Shown here: one piece after another, positions 41,328 to 48,804 of the stretch
How the letters are laid out: each line of letters opens with the position of its first letter
Numbering within the stretch: position 1 is the first letter of the stretch
Origin: Lautropia sp. SCN 69-89
Lineage (GTDB): Bacteria; Pseudomonadota; Gammaproteobacteria; Burkholderiales; Burkholderiaceae_E
Direction of reading: 5' to 3'
DNA: 64,000 nucleotides
Assembly: GCA_001724855.1 (NCBI GenBank)
Contig: MEED01000015.1
Location: 1 to 64,000 of the forward strand
The notes under the pieces: model-generated
What the model saw: only the letters and a program-made list of their open reading frames with translations
The model's database searches: none
Told to the model about the DNA's origin: nothing
Translations under genes and position numbers: made by a program

Positions 41328-42524
41328 GTGTCGTCCCGGTCGGTCGGCGCCGCGATCGCCGCGCTGGGGGTGACCCAGATCGTCGGCTGGGGCACCACCC
41401 ATTACATGTCGGCGATCCTCGCCAGTTCGATCGCCGACGGGCTCGGCCTGTCCCCGACCACGGTGCTGGGCGGATTCTCCTGGGGCCTTCTGGTGGCCGG
41501 CGCGAGCGCGCGCACGAGCGGCCGGCTGATGGATCGCCACGGCGCCGGACGCGTGATGATGCTCGCATCGATACTGGCCGCGGCCGGCCTGCTGGTGATT
41601 TCGCTGGCGCAGGGCTGGCCGGCCCTGTTCGCGGGCTGGACGCTGATCGGGCTGGCGATGCGCTCGATCCTGTACGACGGCGCCTTCGCCGCGCTGACGG
41701 TGCTGGCCGGCGACGGCGCGCGCCGCGCGATCTCGCTGGTGACACTCTTCGGCGGGTTCGCCTCGAGCGTGTTCTGGCCCATCGGCGCCTGGCTCGACGC
41801 GACGCTGGGCTGGCGCGCCGCCCTGCAGGTCTACGCGCTGGTGAACCTGGTGCCCTGCGCGCTGCTGCACGCGCGCTTCGCCGGCGGCCCACGCCGCCAT
41901 CCGGTCGGTGCCGGCGCAGGCTTCGAGGCGGGCACCGCGCACGCGCGGCTGCCGCCGCACCTCGCGCGTCGCGCGCTGGCGCTGATCGCGCTCGGCTTCA
42001 CGCTGCACGCGTTCATCAACTCTGCCATCGGGGCCCACCTCGTGATGCTGCTGGGCGGCTTCGGCTTCGCGACGGCCGTGGTCGTCTCGACCGCGTCGCT
42101 GATGGGCCCTGCGCAGGTCGTCGCTCGCGTGGCCGAGATGTCGCTTCAGCGCCGCTTCAGTGCGGTCGCCGTCGCACTGCCGTCGATCGCGCTGATGCCC
42201 GTGGCTTTCGTCGCCGCCCTCGCGTTGCCCACGCAGCCTTGGGCGGCGGCCCTGTTCGTGATGCTCTACGGCTGTGCCAACGGCCTGATGACGATCGTGC
42301 GCGGCGTGCTGCCGCTGGCGGTGTTCGGCAGCCGTGGCTATGCGGAGTTGCTGGGACGGATCGCCGGCCCGGGGATGCTCGCCGCGGCGGCCGCGCCGGT
42401 CGCGCTGTCGGCGCTGGTCGAGGCGGCGGGGCCGCGCGCCGGGCTGGTGCTGCTCGCGGCCTGTGCAGTCGGCGCGCTCGCGTCGATCGCGGCGGTCGTG
42501 CGGCTGGTGCGCCGCGCCGCCTAG
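41328..42524 (+). CDS. Major facilitator superfamily transporter
   Basis: 398 aa with about twelve hydrophobic segments and the MFS loop 2-3 motif represented by [16 protein letters not shown]. The first helix region includes [16 protein letters not shown], found in a group of uncharacterised proteobacterial MFS proteins. No substrate clue in sequence or neighbours. GTG start at 41328, 31 bases after lysS. Its stop (TAG 42522-42524) lies within the same CTAG as the convergent iscA stop. Confidence 0.85.
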   Translation: MSSRSVGAAIAALGVTQIVGWGTTHYMSAILASSIADGLGLSPTTVLGGFSWGLLVAGASARTSGRLMDRHGAGRVMMLASILAAAGLLVISLAQGWPALFAGWTLIGLAMRSILYDGAFAALTVLAGDGARRAISLVTLFGGFASSVFWPIGAWLDATLGWRAALQVYALVNLVPCALLHARFAGGPRRHPVGAGAGFEAGTAHARLPPHLARRALALIALGFTLHAFINSAIGAHLVMLLGGFGFATAVVVSTASLMGPAQVVARVAEMSLQRRFSAVAVALPSIALMPVAFVAALALPTQPWAAALFVMLYGCANGLMTIVRGVLPLAVFGSRGYAELLGRIAGPGMLAAAAAPVALSALVEAAGPRAGLVLLAACAVGALASIAAVVRLVRRAA

Positions 42525-42844
42525 GCCGAGAACGACTCGCCGCAGCCGCAGGTGCCCTTCACGTTGGGGTTGTTGAACCTGAACCCCTCGTTGAGCCCTT
42601 CGCGGACGAAATCGAGCTCGATGCCCTGCAGGTAGGGCAGGCTCTTCGAGTCGATGAACACCTTGATGCCGTGGCTCTCGAACTCGAGGTCGTCGGCGTT
42701 GCGCGCGTCGGCGAACTCGAGCTGGTACGACATGCCGGAACAGCCCGAGGCCTTCACGCCCACGCGCAGTCCCATTCCCTTGCCCCGCTGTTCGATCGAG
42801 CGCGCCACGTAGCGTGCGGCCCTTTCGGTGAGGTTCACGGCCAT
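42521..42844 (-). CDS. iscA: IscA-type iron-sulfur cluster carrier
   Basis: 107 aa A-type carrier that receives and delivers Fe-S clusters. The three cluster cysteines are present: ASGCSGMSY and, at the C-terminus, [11 protein letters not shown] (Cys-Gly-Cys). [17 protein letters not shown] starts as in IscA. It follows iscR after 16 bp on the same strand. iscS and iscU, which usually lie between them, are absent. ErpA is an alternative name that the sequence alone does not exclude. Confidence 0.92.
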   Translation of the reverse strand: MAVNLTERAARYVARSIEQRGKGMGLRVGVKASGCSGMSYQLEFADARNADDLEFESHGIKVFIDSKSLPYLQGIELDFVREGLNEGFRFNNPNVKGTCGCGESFSA

Positions 42845-42860
42845 TCGCGTTCTCCCGGTG

Positions 42861-43391
42861 TCAGACCGTCGTGATGCGGCCCTTTTCGATCTTGATCGGC
42901 TGCAGCGTGGAGGTGGGGAATTCGAGTGCCGCGCGGTGCTCCTTGAGCACCGAAATCTCTTTCGGCTGCGCGCGCGTCTCGCGCCCCTTCTGCTGCTCGA
43001 CCAGGTCGGCCAGCGTGACCGAGTCGAGGTACTCGATCATCCGCTTGTTCAGGTTCGTCCAAAGCTCGTGCGTCATGCACGGGCCGTTTTCGTCCTGGCA
43101 GTTCTCCTTGCCGCCGCATTGCGTCGCGTCGAGCGGCTCGTCGACCGCGAAGATCATGTCGGCGACGGTGATGCCCTTCATCGACCTCGCCAGCGTGTAG
43201 CCGCCGCCCGGGCCGCGCGTGCTCTCGACGAGCTCGTGCCGGCGCAGCTTGCCGAACAGCTGTTCGAGGTACGACAGTGAAATCTTCTGACGCTGGCTGA
43301 TCCCGGCCAGGGTGACCGGCCCCTGGTGCTGGCGCAAGGCCAGGTCGATCATCGCGGTGACCGCGAAGCGCCCTTTGGTAGTCAGTCGCAT
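42861..43391 (-). CDS. iscR: Iron-sulfur cluster regulator IscR
   Basis: 176 aa Rrf2-family repressor that senses [2Fe-2S] status. [19 protein letters not shown] starts the winged helix; [31 protein letters not shown] is the recognition helix and wing. The cluster cysteines are spaced as expected ([22 protein letters not shown]). The 26 codons readable upstream are excluded because the family begins at [11 protein letters not shown] and the -10 lies there. Its own 25-bp box is upstream. Confidence 0.95.
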   Translation of the reverse strand: MRLTTKGRFAVTAMIDLALRQHQGPVTLAGISQRQKISLSYLEQLFGKLRRHELVESTRGPGGGYTLARSMKGITVADMIFAVDEPLDATQCGGKENCQDENGPCMTHELWTNLNKRMIEYLDSVTLADLVEQQKGRETRAQPKEISVLKEHRAALEFPTSTLQPIKIEKGRITTV

Positions 43392-43434
43392 AGTGGCTCC
43401 GTCCGGAAAGACGAGTACCTGACTCGCATGCTCA

Positions 43435-43469
43435 AGTATAGCGGATTTTCCGACTATTTTACTCGGCAT
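43435..43469 (-). promoter_or_regulatory. iscR promoter with type 1 IscR box
   Basis: On the minus strand, TATACT (43440-43435) is a good -10, 44 bases before the iscR ATG. Upstream, 43469-43445 is a 25-bp near-palindrome centred on CCGAGTAAAATAGTCGG, close to the E. coli type 1 IscR consensus, and it covers the -35 region. Autorepression by cluster-loaded IscR is the expected consequence. Confidence 0.75.
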
Positions 43470-43674
43470 TCAGCGCGTGTGGTCTTTTTGCACAAAGCTG
43501 AAAAAAACCGCACTCCGCACGGACAGAGTCGCCAGCAATGGGTACGCCCTTACCGCCGCCGGCGCAGCCGGCCCGAGCTTCGGGCCCCTGTGCAGCGCGA
43601 ACCGGCGCGAACCGAAGCAGCGGGCCCAGCGGGCGCCGGCGCCGGCGCCGGCGCCGCGTGACCCGGCGGCCCGC
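43470..43674. other. GC-rich spacer between LMW-PTP and iscR promoter
   Basis: No gene is seen. It holds a stem-loop (GGCCCGA at 43571-43577 with its complement after GCT) and about four tandem GGCGCC units near 43634-43659. No T tract follows the stem on the minus strand, so termination after the phosphatase gene is uncertain. Confidence 0.4.
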
Positions 43675-44166
43675 TCAGGCTGCCGCAACCTGCGTGGCGC
43701 GGCGCTTGGCCAGTTCGAGCAGGCCGTTGCAGGCGTCCTCGATGTAGTCGAGCGCCTGCTCGAAGCCCTGTGCGTTGCCGTAGTACGGGTCGGCGATGGT
43801 GGCCGTCTCGTGTTCGGTGGCGAAGCGCATCAGCAGCTGCAGCTTGTGGTGCGATGACTTCGGCGCGAGCTGCTGCAGCTGCGCGAGGTTGTCCCAGTCC
43901 ATCGCGAGGACCATGTCGAAATCGTCGAAGTCGCGTTCCTTCACCTTCGTGGCGCGCAGGTCGGCGATGTCGTAGCCGCGCCGCGCGACCGCGGCCTGCG
44001 CGCGCTTGTCGGGGGGCTCACCGACATGGAACGCGTGCGTGCCGGCCGAGGCGACCCGGACGACTTCGTCCAGCCCGGCCTGCCGGACCAGGTGCCGGAA
44101 GACCCCTTCGGCCATCGGCGATCGGCAGATGTTGCCCATGCACACGAAGAGCACACGGGTGTTCAT
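43675..44166 (-). CDS. Low-molecular-weight protein tyrosine phosphatase
   Basis: 163 aa. The P-loop VLFVCMGNICRSPMAEGVF carries the catalytic Cys-x5-Arg close to the N-terminus, and the general-acid DPYYGN is near the C-terminus, as in LMW-PTPs. MNTRVLFVCMGN (44166) is the family-like start; ATG 44196 (MAKREP) is possible. The same gene lies beside iscR in many Burkholderiales, so its place here marks conserved synteny. Substrate unknown. Confidence 0.92.
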   Translation of the reverse strand: MNTRVLFVCMGNICRSPMAEGVFRHLVRQAGLDEVVRVASAGTHAFHVGEPPDKRAQAAVARRGYDIADLRATKVKERDFDDFDMVLAMDWDNLAQLQQLAPKSSHHKLQLLMRFATEHETATIADPYYGNAQGFEQALDYIEDACNGLLELAKRRATQVAAA

Positions 44167-44260
44167 CGCCAGCGAAATCGGTTCTCGTTTTGCCATGTCG
44201 GTATCTGCCTGAGTCACAAAATGTTCGATCGGGGTGCCCGCGCGCGCTTTCCGGCCGGTC

Positions 44261-46348
44261 CTACGCAGCCTCTCCGGCCACCAGCGCAACCACATTGCCA
44301 CCCCCATCCGATCCGAAAAATCGTTCCTTGAGCGCCGCGAGCTGGTCGCGCGCCTGCGCGGCCTTCTCGAACTCCAGGTTCTTCGCGTGCTCGAACATCT
44401 GGCGCTCCAGGCGCCTGATCTCGCGCGCGATCCCCTTCTCGGTCATCGTCTCGTACTGTGTCTGCCGCTGCGCTGCCTGCAACTCCTGGCGCGCCTGCTG
44501 CACGTCGTAGACGCCGTCGATCAGCTCGCGCACCTGCTTGGTGACGCCGCGCGGCACGATGCCGTGCGCGCGGTTGAACGCGATCTGCTTCGTGCGCCGC
44601 CGCTCGGTCTCGCCGATCGCCCGCCGCATCGAATCGGTGACCCGGTCGGCGTACAGGATCGCGCAGCCGTTGAGGTTGCGCGCGGCGCGCCCGATCGTCT
44701 GGATCAGGCTGCGCTCCGATCGCAGGAATCCTTCCTTGTCGGCATCGAGGATCGCCACCAGCGACACTTCCGGGAGATCGAGCCCCTCTCGCAGCAGGTT
44801 GATCCCGACCAGCACGTCGAACACGCCCAGGCGCAGGTCGCGGATGATCTCGACGCGCTCGACGGTGTCGATGTCGGAGTGCAGGTATCGCACCTTCACC
44901 GCCTGGTCGGCGAGGAAATCCGTCAGGTCTTCGGCCATCCGCTTGGTGAGGGTGGTCACCAGCACCCGCTCGGAGCGCTCGACCCGGTCGCGAATCTCAG
45001 ACAGCAGGTCGTCGACCTGGGTCGAGGCCGGACGAACGATCACCTGCGGATCGACCAGCCCGGTGGGTCGCACCACCTGTTCGACCACCTGGCCGGATTG
45101 CCGCGCCTCGTAATCGGCCGGCGTGGCCGACACGAAGATGCACTGGCGCACCTTGGATTCGAACTCCTCGAACCGCAGCGGCCGGTTGTCGAGCGCCGAC
45201 GGCAGCCGGAAGCCGTACTCGACCAGCGTCTCCTTGCGCGAGCGGTCGCCGCGGTACATGCCCCCCAGCTGGCCGATCGTGACGTGGCTCTCGTCGATGA
45301 ACATCAGCGCGTCGGCCGGCAGGTAGTCGACCAGCGTCGGCGGCGGTTCGCCGGGGCGTGCTCCCGACAGGTGGCGCGTGTAGTTCTCGATGCCCTTGCA
45401 GAAGCCGAGCTCCTGCAGCATTTCCATGTCGAAGCGGGTGCGCTGCTCGAGCCGCTGTGCCTCGACCAGCTTGCCCTGCCCGTGGAAATGCTCCAGTCGT
45501 TCGGCGAGCTCCTCGCGGATCGTGCCGAGCGCGCGCATCACCGTCTCGCGCGGCGTCACGTAGTGCGACGACGGGTAGACGGTGAAGCGCGGGATCTTCT
45601 GGCGCACGCGCCCGGTGAGCGGATCGAACAGCTGGATGCTCTCGACCTCGTCGTCGAACAGCTCGACACGCACCGCGAGCTCGGCATGCTCGGCCGGGAA
45701 GATGTCGATCGAGTCGCCGCGCACCCGGAAGGTGCCGCGCACGAACTCGGCGTCGTTGCGCTTGTACTGCATGGCCACCAGCCGCTGCAGCACCTCGCGC
45801 TGCGACAGCCGGTCTTTCGTGCGAAGCACGAGAATCATCTCGTGGTAGTCGCGCGGATTGCCGATGCCGTAGATGCAGGAGACCGTCGCGACGATCACCG
45901 TGTCGCGCCGCTCGAGCAGCGACTTGGTCGCCGACAGCCGCATCTGCTCGATGTGCTCGTTGATCGACGAGTCCTTCTCGATGTACAGGTCGCGCTGCGG
46001 AACGTAGGCCTCGGGCTGGTAGTAGTCGTAATACGAGACGAAGTACTCGACCGCGTTGTTCGGGAAGAACTCGCGCATCTCCGCGTACAGCTGCGCGGCC
46101 AGCGTCTTGTTCGGCGCCAGCACCAGCGCCGGCCGACCGATGCGGGCGATCACGTGGGCCATCGTGTAGGTCTTGCCCGAACCGGTGGCGCCCAGCAGCG
46201 TCTGGAAGCTCAGGCCGTCGCGGATGCCCTCGACCAGGCGCGCGATCGCCTCCGGCTGGTCGCCGGCCGGGGCGAACGGCTGGTGCAGCTGGAACGGGCT
46301 ACCTGGAAAGCTGGCGAACGACGGGCGTTCGAGCGCGGGATCGGTCAT
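44261..46348 (-). CDS. uvrB: Excinuclease ABC subunit B
   Basis: Nucleotide-excision-repair damage-verifying helicase, 695 aa. Walker [20 protein letters not shown] (motif I); the beta-hairpin region [38 protein letters not shown]; motif [14 protein letters not shown]; motif [20 protein letters not shown] and QTIGRAARN. The C-terminal UVR/UvrC-binding helix pair includes [28 protein letters not shown]. No LexA box was seen upstream. Confidence 0.96.
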   Translation of the reverse strand: MTDPALERPSFASFPGSPFQLHQPFAPAGDQPEAIARLVEGIRDGLSFQTLLGATGSGKTYTMAHVIARIGRPALVLAPNKTLAAQLYAEMREFFPNNAVEYFVSYYDYYQPEAYVPQRDLYIEKDSSINEHIEQMRLSATKSLLERRDTVIVATVSCIYGIGNPRDYHEMILVLRTKDRLSQREVLQRLVAMQYKRNDAEFVRGTFRVRGDSIDIFPAEHAELAVRVELFDDEVESIQLFDPLTGRVRQKIPRFTVYPSSHYVTPRETVMRALGTIREELAERLEHFHGQGKLVEAQRLEQRTRFDMEMLQELGFCKGIENYTRHLSGARPGEPPPTLVDYLPADALMFIDESHVTIGQLGGMYRGDRSRKETLVEYGFRLPSALDNRPLRFEEFESKVRQCIFVSATPADYEARQSGQVVEQVVRPTGLVDPQVIVRPASTQVDDLLSEIRDRVERSERVLVTTLTKRMAEDLTDFLADQAVKVRYLHSDIDTVERVEIIRDLRLGVFDVLVGINLLREGLDLPEVSLVAILDADKEGFLRSERSLIQTIGRAARNLNGCAILYADRVTDSMRRAIGETERRRTKQIAFNRAHGIVPRGVTKQVRELIDGVYDVQQARQELQAAQRQTQYETMTEKGIAREIRRLERQMFEHAKNLEFEKAAQARDQLAALKERFFGSDGGGNVVALVAGEAA

Positions 46349-46653
46349 CGTGTGGGTCGGGCGGCGCGGATCGGCGTGCTAAACTCGTTCGGGTTCCGGA
46401 AGGCCTGCCGCGATCGTGATGTTGCGTCGCACAAGTGCGCTGCAACGACCGGATTCGCCGATCTGGCGGCCGGTCGACGAGTCGCCCGCAGGGTATGGAA
46501 ATGTGTCACCGCAAGGCTTTCGCTGGCCTTTCGGACAAACCGCAATTATCGCCGCGCCGCCCCCGAAAATCCAGTGTTCTGCACGGAATTTGTGCATTGC
46601 ACCTAGTCGCCCGACGCTCCCATCCCCGCAAATCAAGGACTTGACCGACCGCC
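46349..46653. promoter_or_regulatory. Divergent uvrB / aminotransferase promoter region
   Basis: 305 bp, less GC-rich than the genes. A TAAACT hexamer (46380-46385) and a TTCGGACA...AATTAT stretch (46530-46549) could be plus-strand promoter parts. TTTAGC on the minus strand lies about 30 bp from uvrB. No CTGT-N8-ACAG LexA site and no riboswitch-like fold was recognised. No credible gene is contained. Confidence 0.4.
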
Positions 46654-47862
46654 ATGAGCCAGTCGATGTTCGCCACCGTCGAGATGGCGCCCCGTGATCC
46701 CATTCTCGGCCTGACAGAAGCTTTCAATGCTGACACACGCACCGGAAAGGTGAACCTCGGCGTCGGCGTCTATTGCGACGACAACGGGCGCATCCCGCTG
46801 CTTGCTGCGGTGCGTGAAGCCGAGCAGGCGCGCATCACCAGCGCGCCGGCACGCGGCTACCTGCCGATCGAAGGCTTCGCGGCCTACAACCAGGCGGTGC
46901 AGCAGCTGCTCTTCGGCGCCGACTCGCCGCTGCTCGCGGCCGGACGCGTGGCGACCTTCGAGGCGCTCGGCGGCACCGGCGGCCTGCGCATCGGCGCCGA
47001 TTTCCTGCGCCGGCTCTATCCGGCCGCGCAGGCCTGGATCAGCGACCCGAGCTGGGAGAACCACCGGGCGCTGTTCGAGGCCGCGGGCTACGAAGTCCGC
47101 GCCTATCCGTATTACGACCCTGCCACGCACGGGGTGAAGTTCGACGCGATGCTCGCGGCGCTGAAGTCGATGCCGGCGCACTCGGTCGTCGTGCTGCACG
47201 CCTGCTGCCACAACCCGACCGGCGTCGACCTCGACGCCGCGCAATGGGATGCGGTGGTCGCCGCGGTGCGCGAGCGCGAACTGGTCGCGTTCCTCGACAT
47301 GGCCTACCAGGGCTTCGGCGAGGGCATCGAGGCCGATGCGCTGGCGCTGCGCAAGTTCGCCGCTTCGGGTCTCGACTTCTTCGTGTCGAGCTCGTTCTCG
47401 AAGTCGTTCTCGCTGTACGGCGAGCGCGTCGGCGCGCTGTCGATCGTCACCGCCGATCGCGACGAGACCGCCCGCGTGATCAGCCAGGTCAAGCGTGTCA
47501 TCCGCACCAGCTACTCGAACCCGCCCACGCACGGCGCCGCGATCGTCGCGGCCGTGCTGTCGACGCCGGCGCTGCGCCAGCTGTGGGAGAAGGAGCTCGC
47601 CGGCATGCGCGAGCGCATCCGCGCGATGCGCGAAGACCTCGTGCGCAAGCTGCGCGAGCACGGCGTCACGGAAGATTTCTCCTTCGTCGCGCGCCAGCGC
47701 GGGATGTTCTCCTACTCGGGGCTGAACCCGGCGCAGGTCGAGCGCCTGCGCAACGAATTCGGCATCTACGCGGTCGGCACCGGGCGCATCTGCCTCGCGG
47801 CACTGAACAGCCGCAACATCGATTACGTCGCGAAAGCGATGGCGGCGGTGATCAAGGGTTAG
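46654..47862 (+). CDS. Aspartate/aromatic amino-acid aminotransferase (class I)
   Basis: 402 aa PLP enzyme of the AspC/TyrB type. MFATVEMAPRDPILGLTEAFNADTRTGKVNLGVGVY is the family N-terminus. HACCHNPTGVDLD holds the Asn/Pro motif, FLDMAYQGFGEG the Asp of the cofactor site, and SSSFSKSFSLYGERVGAL the Schiff-base lysine (about residue 250). YSGLNPAQVERLRNEFGIYAVGTGRICLAALN carries the substrate-carboxylate Arg. The AspC-versus-TyrB choice cannot be made by eye. It lies in the aminotransferase-uvrB-PTP-isc gene order common in relatives. Confidence 0.93.
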   Translation: MSQSMFATVEMAPRDPILGLTEAFNADTRTGKVNLGVGVYCDDNGRIPLLAAVREAEQARITSAPARGYLPIEGFAAYNQAVQQLLFGADSPLLAAGRVATFEALGGTGGLRIGADFLRRLYPAAQAWISDPSWENHRALFEAAGYEVRAYPYYDPATHGVKFDAMLAALKSMPAHSVVVLHACCHNPTGVDLDAAQWDAVVAAVRERELVAFLDMAYQGFGEGIEADALALRKFAASGLDFFVSSSFSKSFSLYGERVGALSIVTADRDETARVISQVKRVIRTSYSNPPTHGAAIVAAVLSTPALRQLWEKELAGMRERIRAMREDLVRKLREHGVTEDFSFVARQRGMFSYSGLNPAQVERLRNEFGIYAVGTGRICLAALNSRNIDYVAKAMAAVIKG

Positions 47863-47864
47863 CG

Positions 47865-47901
47865 TTGCCGGGTCGCCTCGTAACTGTATATATTTACAGT
47901 T
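47865..47901 (+). promoter_or_regulatory. Promoter with consensus LexA (SOS) box for the homing endonuclease
   Basis: AACTGTATATATTTACAGTT (47882-47901) contains CTGT-N8-ACAG, the core of the LexA operator of E. coli and betaproteobacteria, flanked by matching A/T. A TTGCCG (47865-47870) and TATATT (47889-47894) with an 18-base spacer place the -10 inside the operator, so LexA would block it. It lies 15 bases before the endonuclease ATG and just after the aminotransferase stop. Confidence 0.8.
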
Positions 47902-47915
47902 TCTGGGTGGCCCAC

Positions 47916-48359
47916 ATGAATACCAAGTCGATCGGCGAGTTGGGCGTCGCACGAACCTTGTCGCGCCTGCTCGAAAGCGGATACGCGGTCAGCCTACCGT
48001 TCGGCGACAACCTTCGGTACGACCTCGTCGTCGACGATGGGCAGCGACTCATGCGCGTCCAGTGCAAGACCGGTCGGCTCGACGACAAGGGTTCCATCGC
48101 GTTCCCGGTCTGCTCCTCCGCGAACCATCGCGGACTGGGACGGCGCGACTATCGCGGACACATCGACGCGTTCGGTGTCTTCTGCCCGGAAACCGACTCC
48201 GTCTACCTGGTGCCGCTCTGCGCGGTGGAGCACTGTCGGCGCGAGGCCCGCCTTCGAGTCGATCCGGCACGAAACCGACAGGTCAAGGGAACGCGCATGG
48301 CAGCGATGTTCCTCGTCGGCAGTCCTGCCGATTCGACACCGCATTCGATCTCACGCTAG
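47916..48359 (+). CDS. PD-(D/E)XK homing endonuclease, I-Ssp6803I-like, outside the intron
   Basis: 147 aa resembling the group I intron-associated PD-(D/E)XK endonucleases typified by I-Ssp6803I. The catalytic pattern is visible: Glu8 (MNTKSIGELG), Asp36 in LRYDLVV, and Gln49-x-Lys51 in RVQCKTG. The rest of the small alpha/beta core follows, with DAFGVFCPETDSVYLVPL. Predicted to nick and cleave an intronless tRNA-Asn gene to promote intron homing. It is not inside the intron: its stop (TAG 48357-48359) lies 13 bp before the split tRNA-Asn gene. GC content is visibly lower than neighbours, a sign of transfer. ATG 47916 has GGGTGG upstream and a LexA box promoter. Confidence 0.82.
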   Translation: MNTKSIGELGVARTLSRLLESGYAVSLPFGDNLRYDLVVDDGQRLMRVQCKTGRLDDKGSIAFPVCSSANHRGLGRRDYRGHIDAFGVFCPETDSVYLVPLCAVEHCRREARLRVDPARNRQVKGTRMAAMFLVGSPADSTPHSISR

Positions 48360-48362
48360 AAT
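48332..48362 (+). promoter_or_regulatory. tRNA-Asn promoter overlapping the endonuclease 3' end
   Basis: TTCGAC (48332-48337) and TAGAAT (48357-48362) with a 19-base spacer form a plausible sigma70 promoter; the tRNA begins 10 bases after the -10. The TAG stop of the endonuclease is the first half of the -10 hexamer. Read-through from the endonuclease promoter would also transcribe the tRNA. Confidence 0.55.
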
Positions 48363-48372
48363 CGCGGTTTGT

Positions 48373-48681
48373 TCCCCGATAGCTCAGTCGGTAGAGCGAC
48401 GGACTGTTAACTCAATGGCAGCCCACGCGGGAAACCGTGTGGTGAAAACATCCCTAATTCGGGGAACCCTAAGGCGCAACGCGCTAAGGCAATCCCGAGC
48501 AAGCAGGCGCACGTCCCAGACGGACGCCGGGCATGTGTAGAGACTTTACGGGGTGCGCCTACAGCGGACGATGCGCGCAAGCGGATCGTCGGCCAGGGCG
48601 AAGAGAAAGTCCAAGCCGGTTGGAAACTTCCGGGCACTTGTAATCCGCAGGTCCCTGGTTCGAGCCCAGGTCGGGGAGCCA
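48373..48681 (+). tRNA. tRNA-Asn (GUU), split by a group I intron
   Basis: Exon 1 (48373-48407) runs from the acceptor strand TCCCCGA to U35 of the anticodon. Exon 2 (48641-48681) starts with U36 and includes the T-arm (CCTGG-TTCGAGC-CCAGG), the acceptor TCGGGGA, discriminator G and encoded CCA. Joined, they give a standard 76-nt tRNA-Asn with anticodon GUU in loop CUGUUAA. Acceptor, D, anticodon and T stems all pair. The gene cannot make functional tRNA without splicing. No other tRNA-Asn is in the window. Confidence 0.95.
48408..48640 (+). other. Group I intron (Azoarcus/IC3-like) in the tRNA-Asn anticodon
   Basis: 233-nt self-splicing intron between anticodon bases U35 and U36. P1: exon GGACUGU pairs with guide GCAGCCC (48418-48424), with the required U-G at the 5' splice site. 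P2: 48423-48430 with 48435-48442 capped by GAAA. P4: TCGGG (48459-48463) with CCCGA (48494-48498). P7: ACTTT (48543-48547) with AAAGT (48606-48610). P8 and P9 hairpins follow, and the intron ends in G (48640). The AATTCGGGGAACCCTAAG and GTGTAGAGACTTTACGGG stretches match the core of the Azoarcus tRNA-Ile intron. No protein is encoded inside. Confidence 0.93.
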
Positions 48682-48689
48682 AATCCGAA

Positions 48690-48725
48690 GGCCGGTGCGC
48701 GTACAGCGCGCCGGCCTCTTTTTTT
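48690..48725 (+). terminator. Rho-independent terminator after tRNA-Asn
   Basis: An 11-bp stem (GGCCGGTGCGC at 48690-48700 with 48706-48716, one G-T pair), a five-base loop and eight T within TCTTTTTTTTT follow the tRNA CCA by eight bases. Confidence 0.9.
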
Positions 48726-48804
48726 CGACTCTTGCTCGGGCAGCGGGTGTAGGCTGCACGCATCGCAGTGCCCGCGGCAAGGCGATCGCGCGGAGGCCGA
48801 GTCG

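Noticed and set aside
43634-43659. GGCGCC tandem units as a CRISPR or regulatory repeat
   Set aside because: Units are six bases without spacers; this is simple GC-rich sequence.
46349-46653. LexA box for uvrB
   Set aside because: No CTGT-N8-ACAG was found in the uvrB upstream region; the only good box is ahead of the endonuclease gene.
48407-48763. Small minus-strand frames across the split tRNA-Asn
   Set aside because: They read the complement of tRNA and intron sequence, a common false prediction at tRNA genes.
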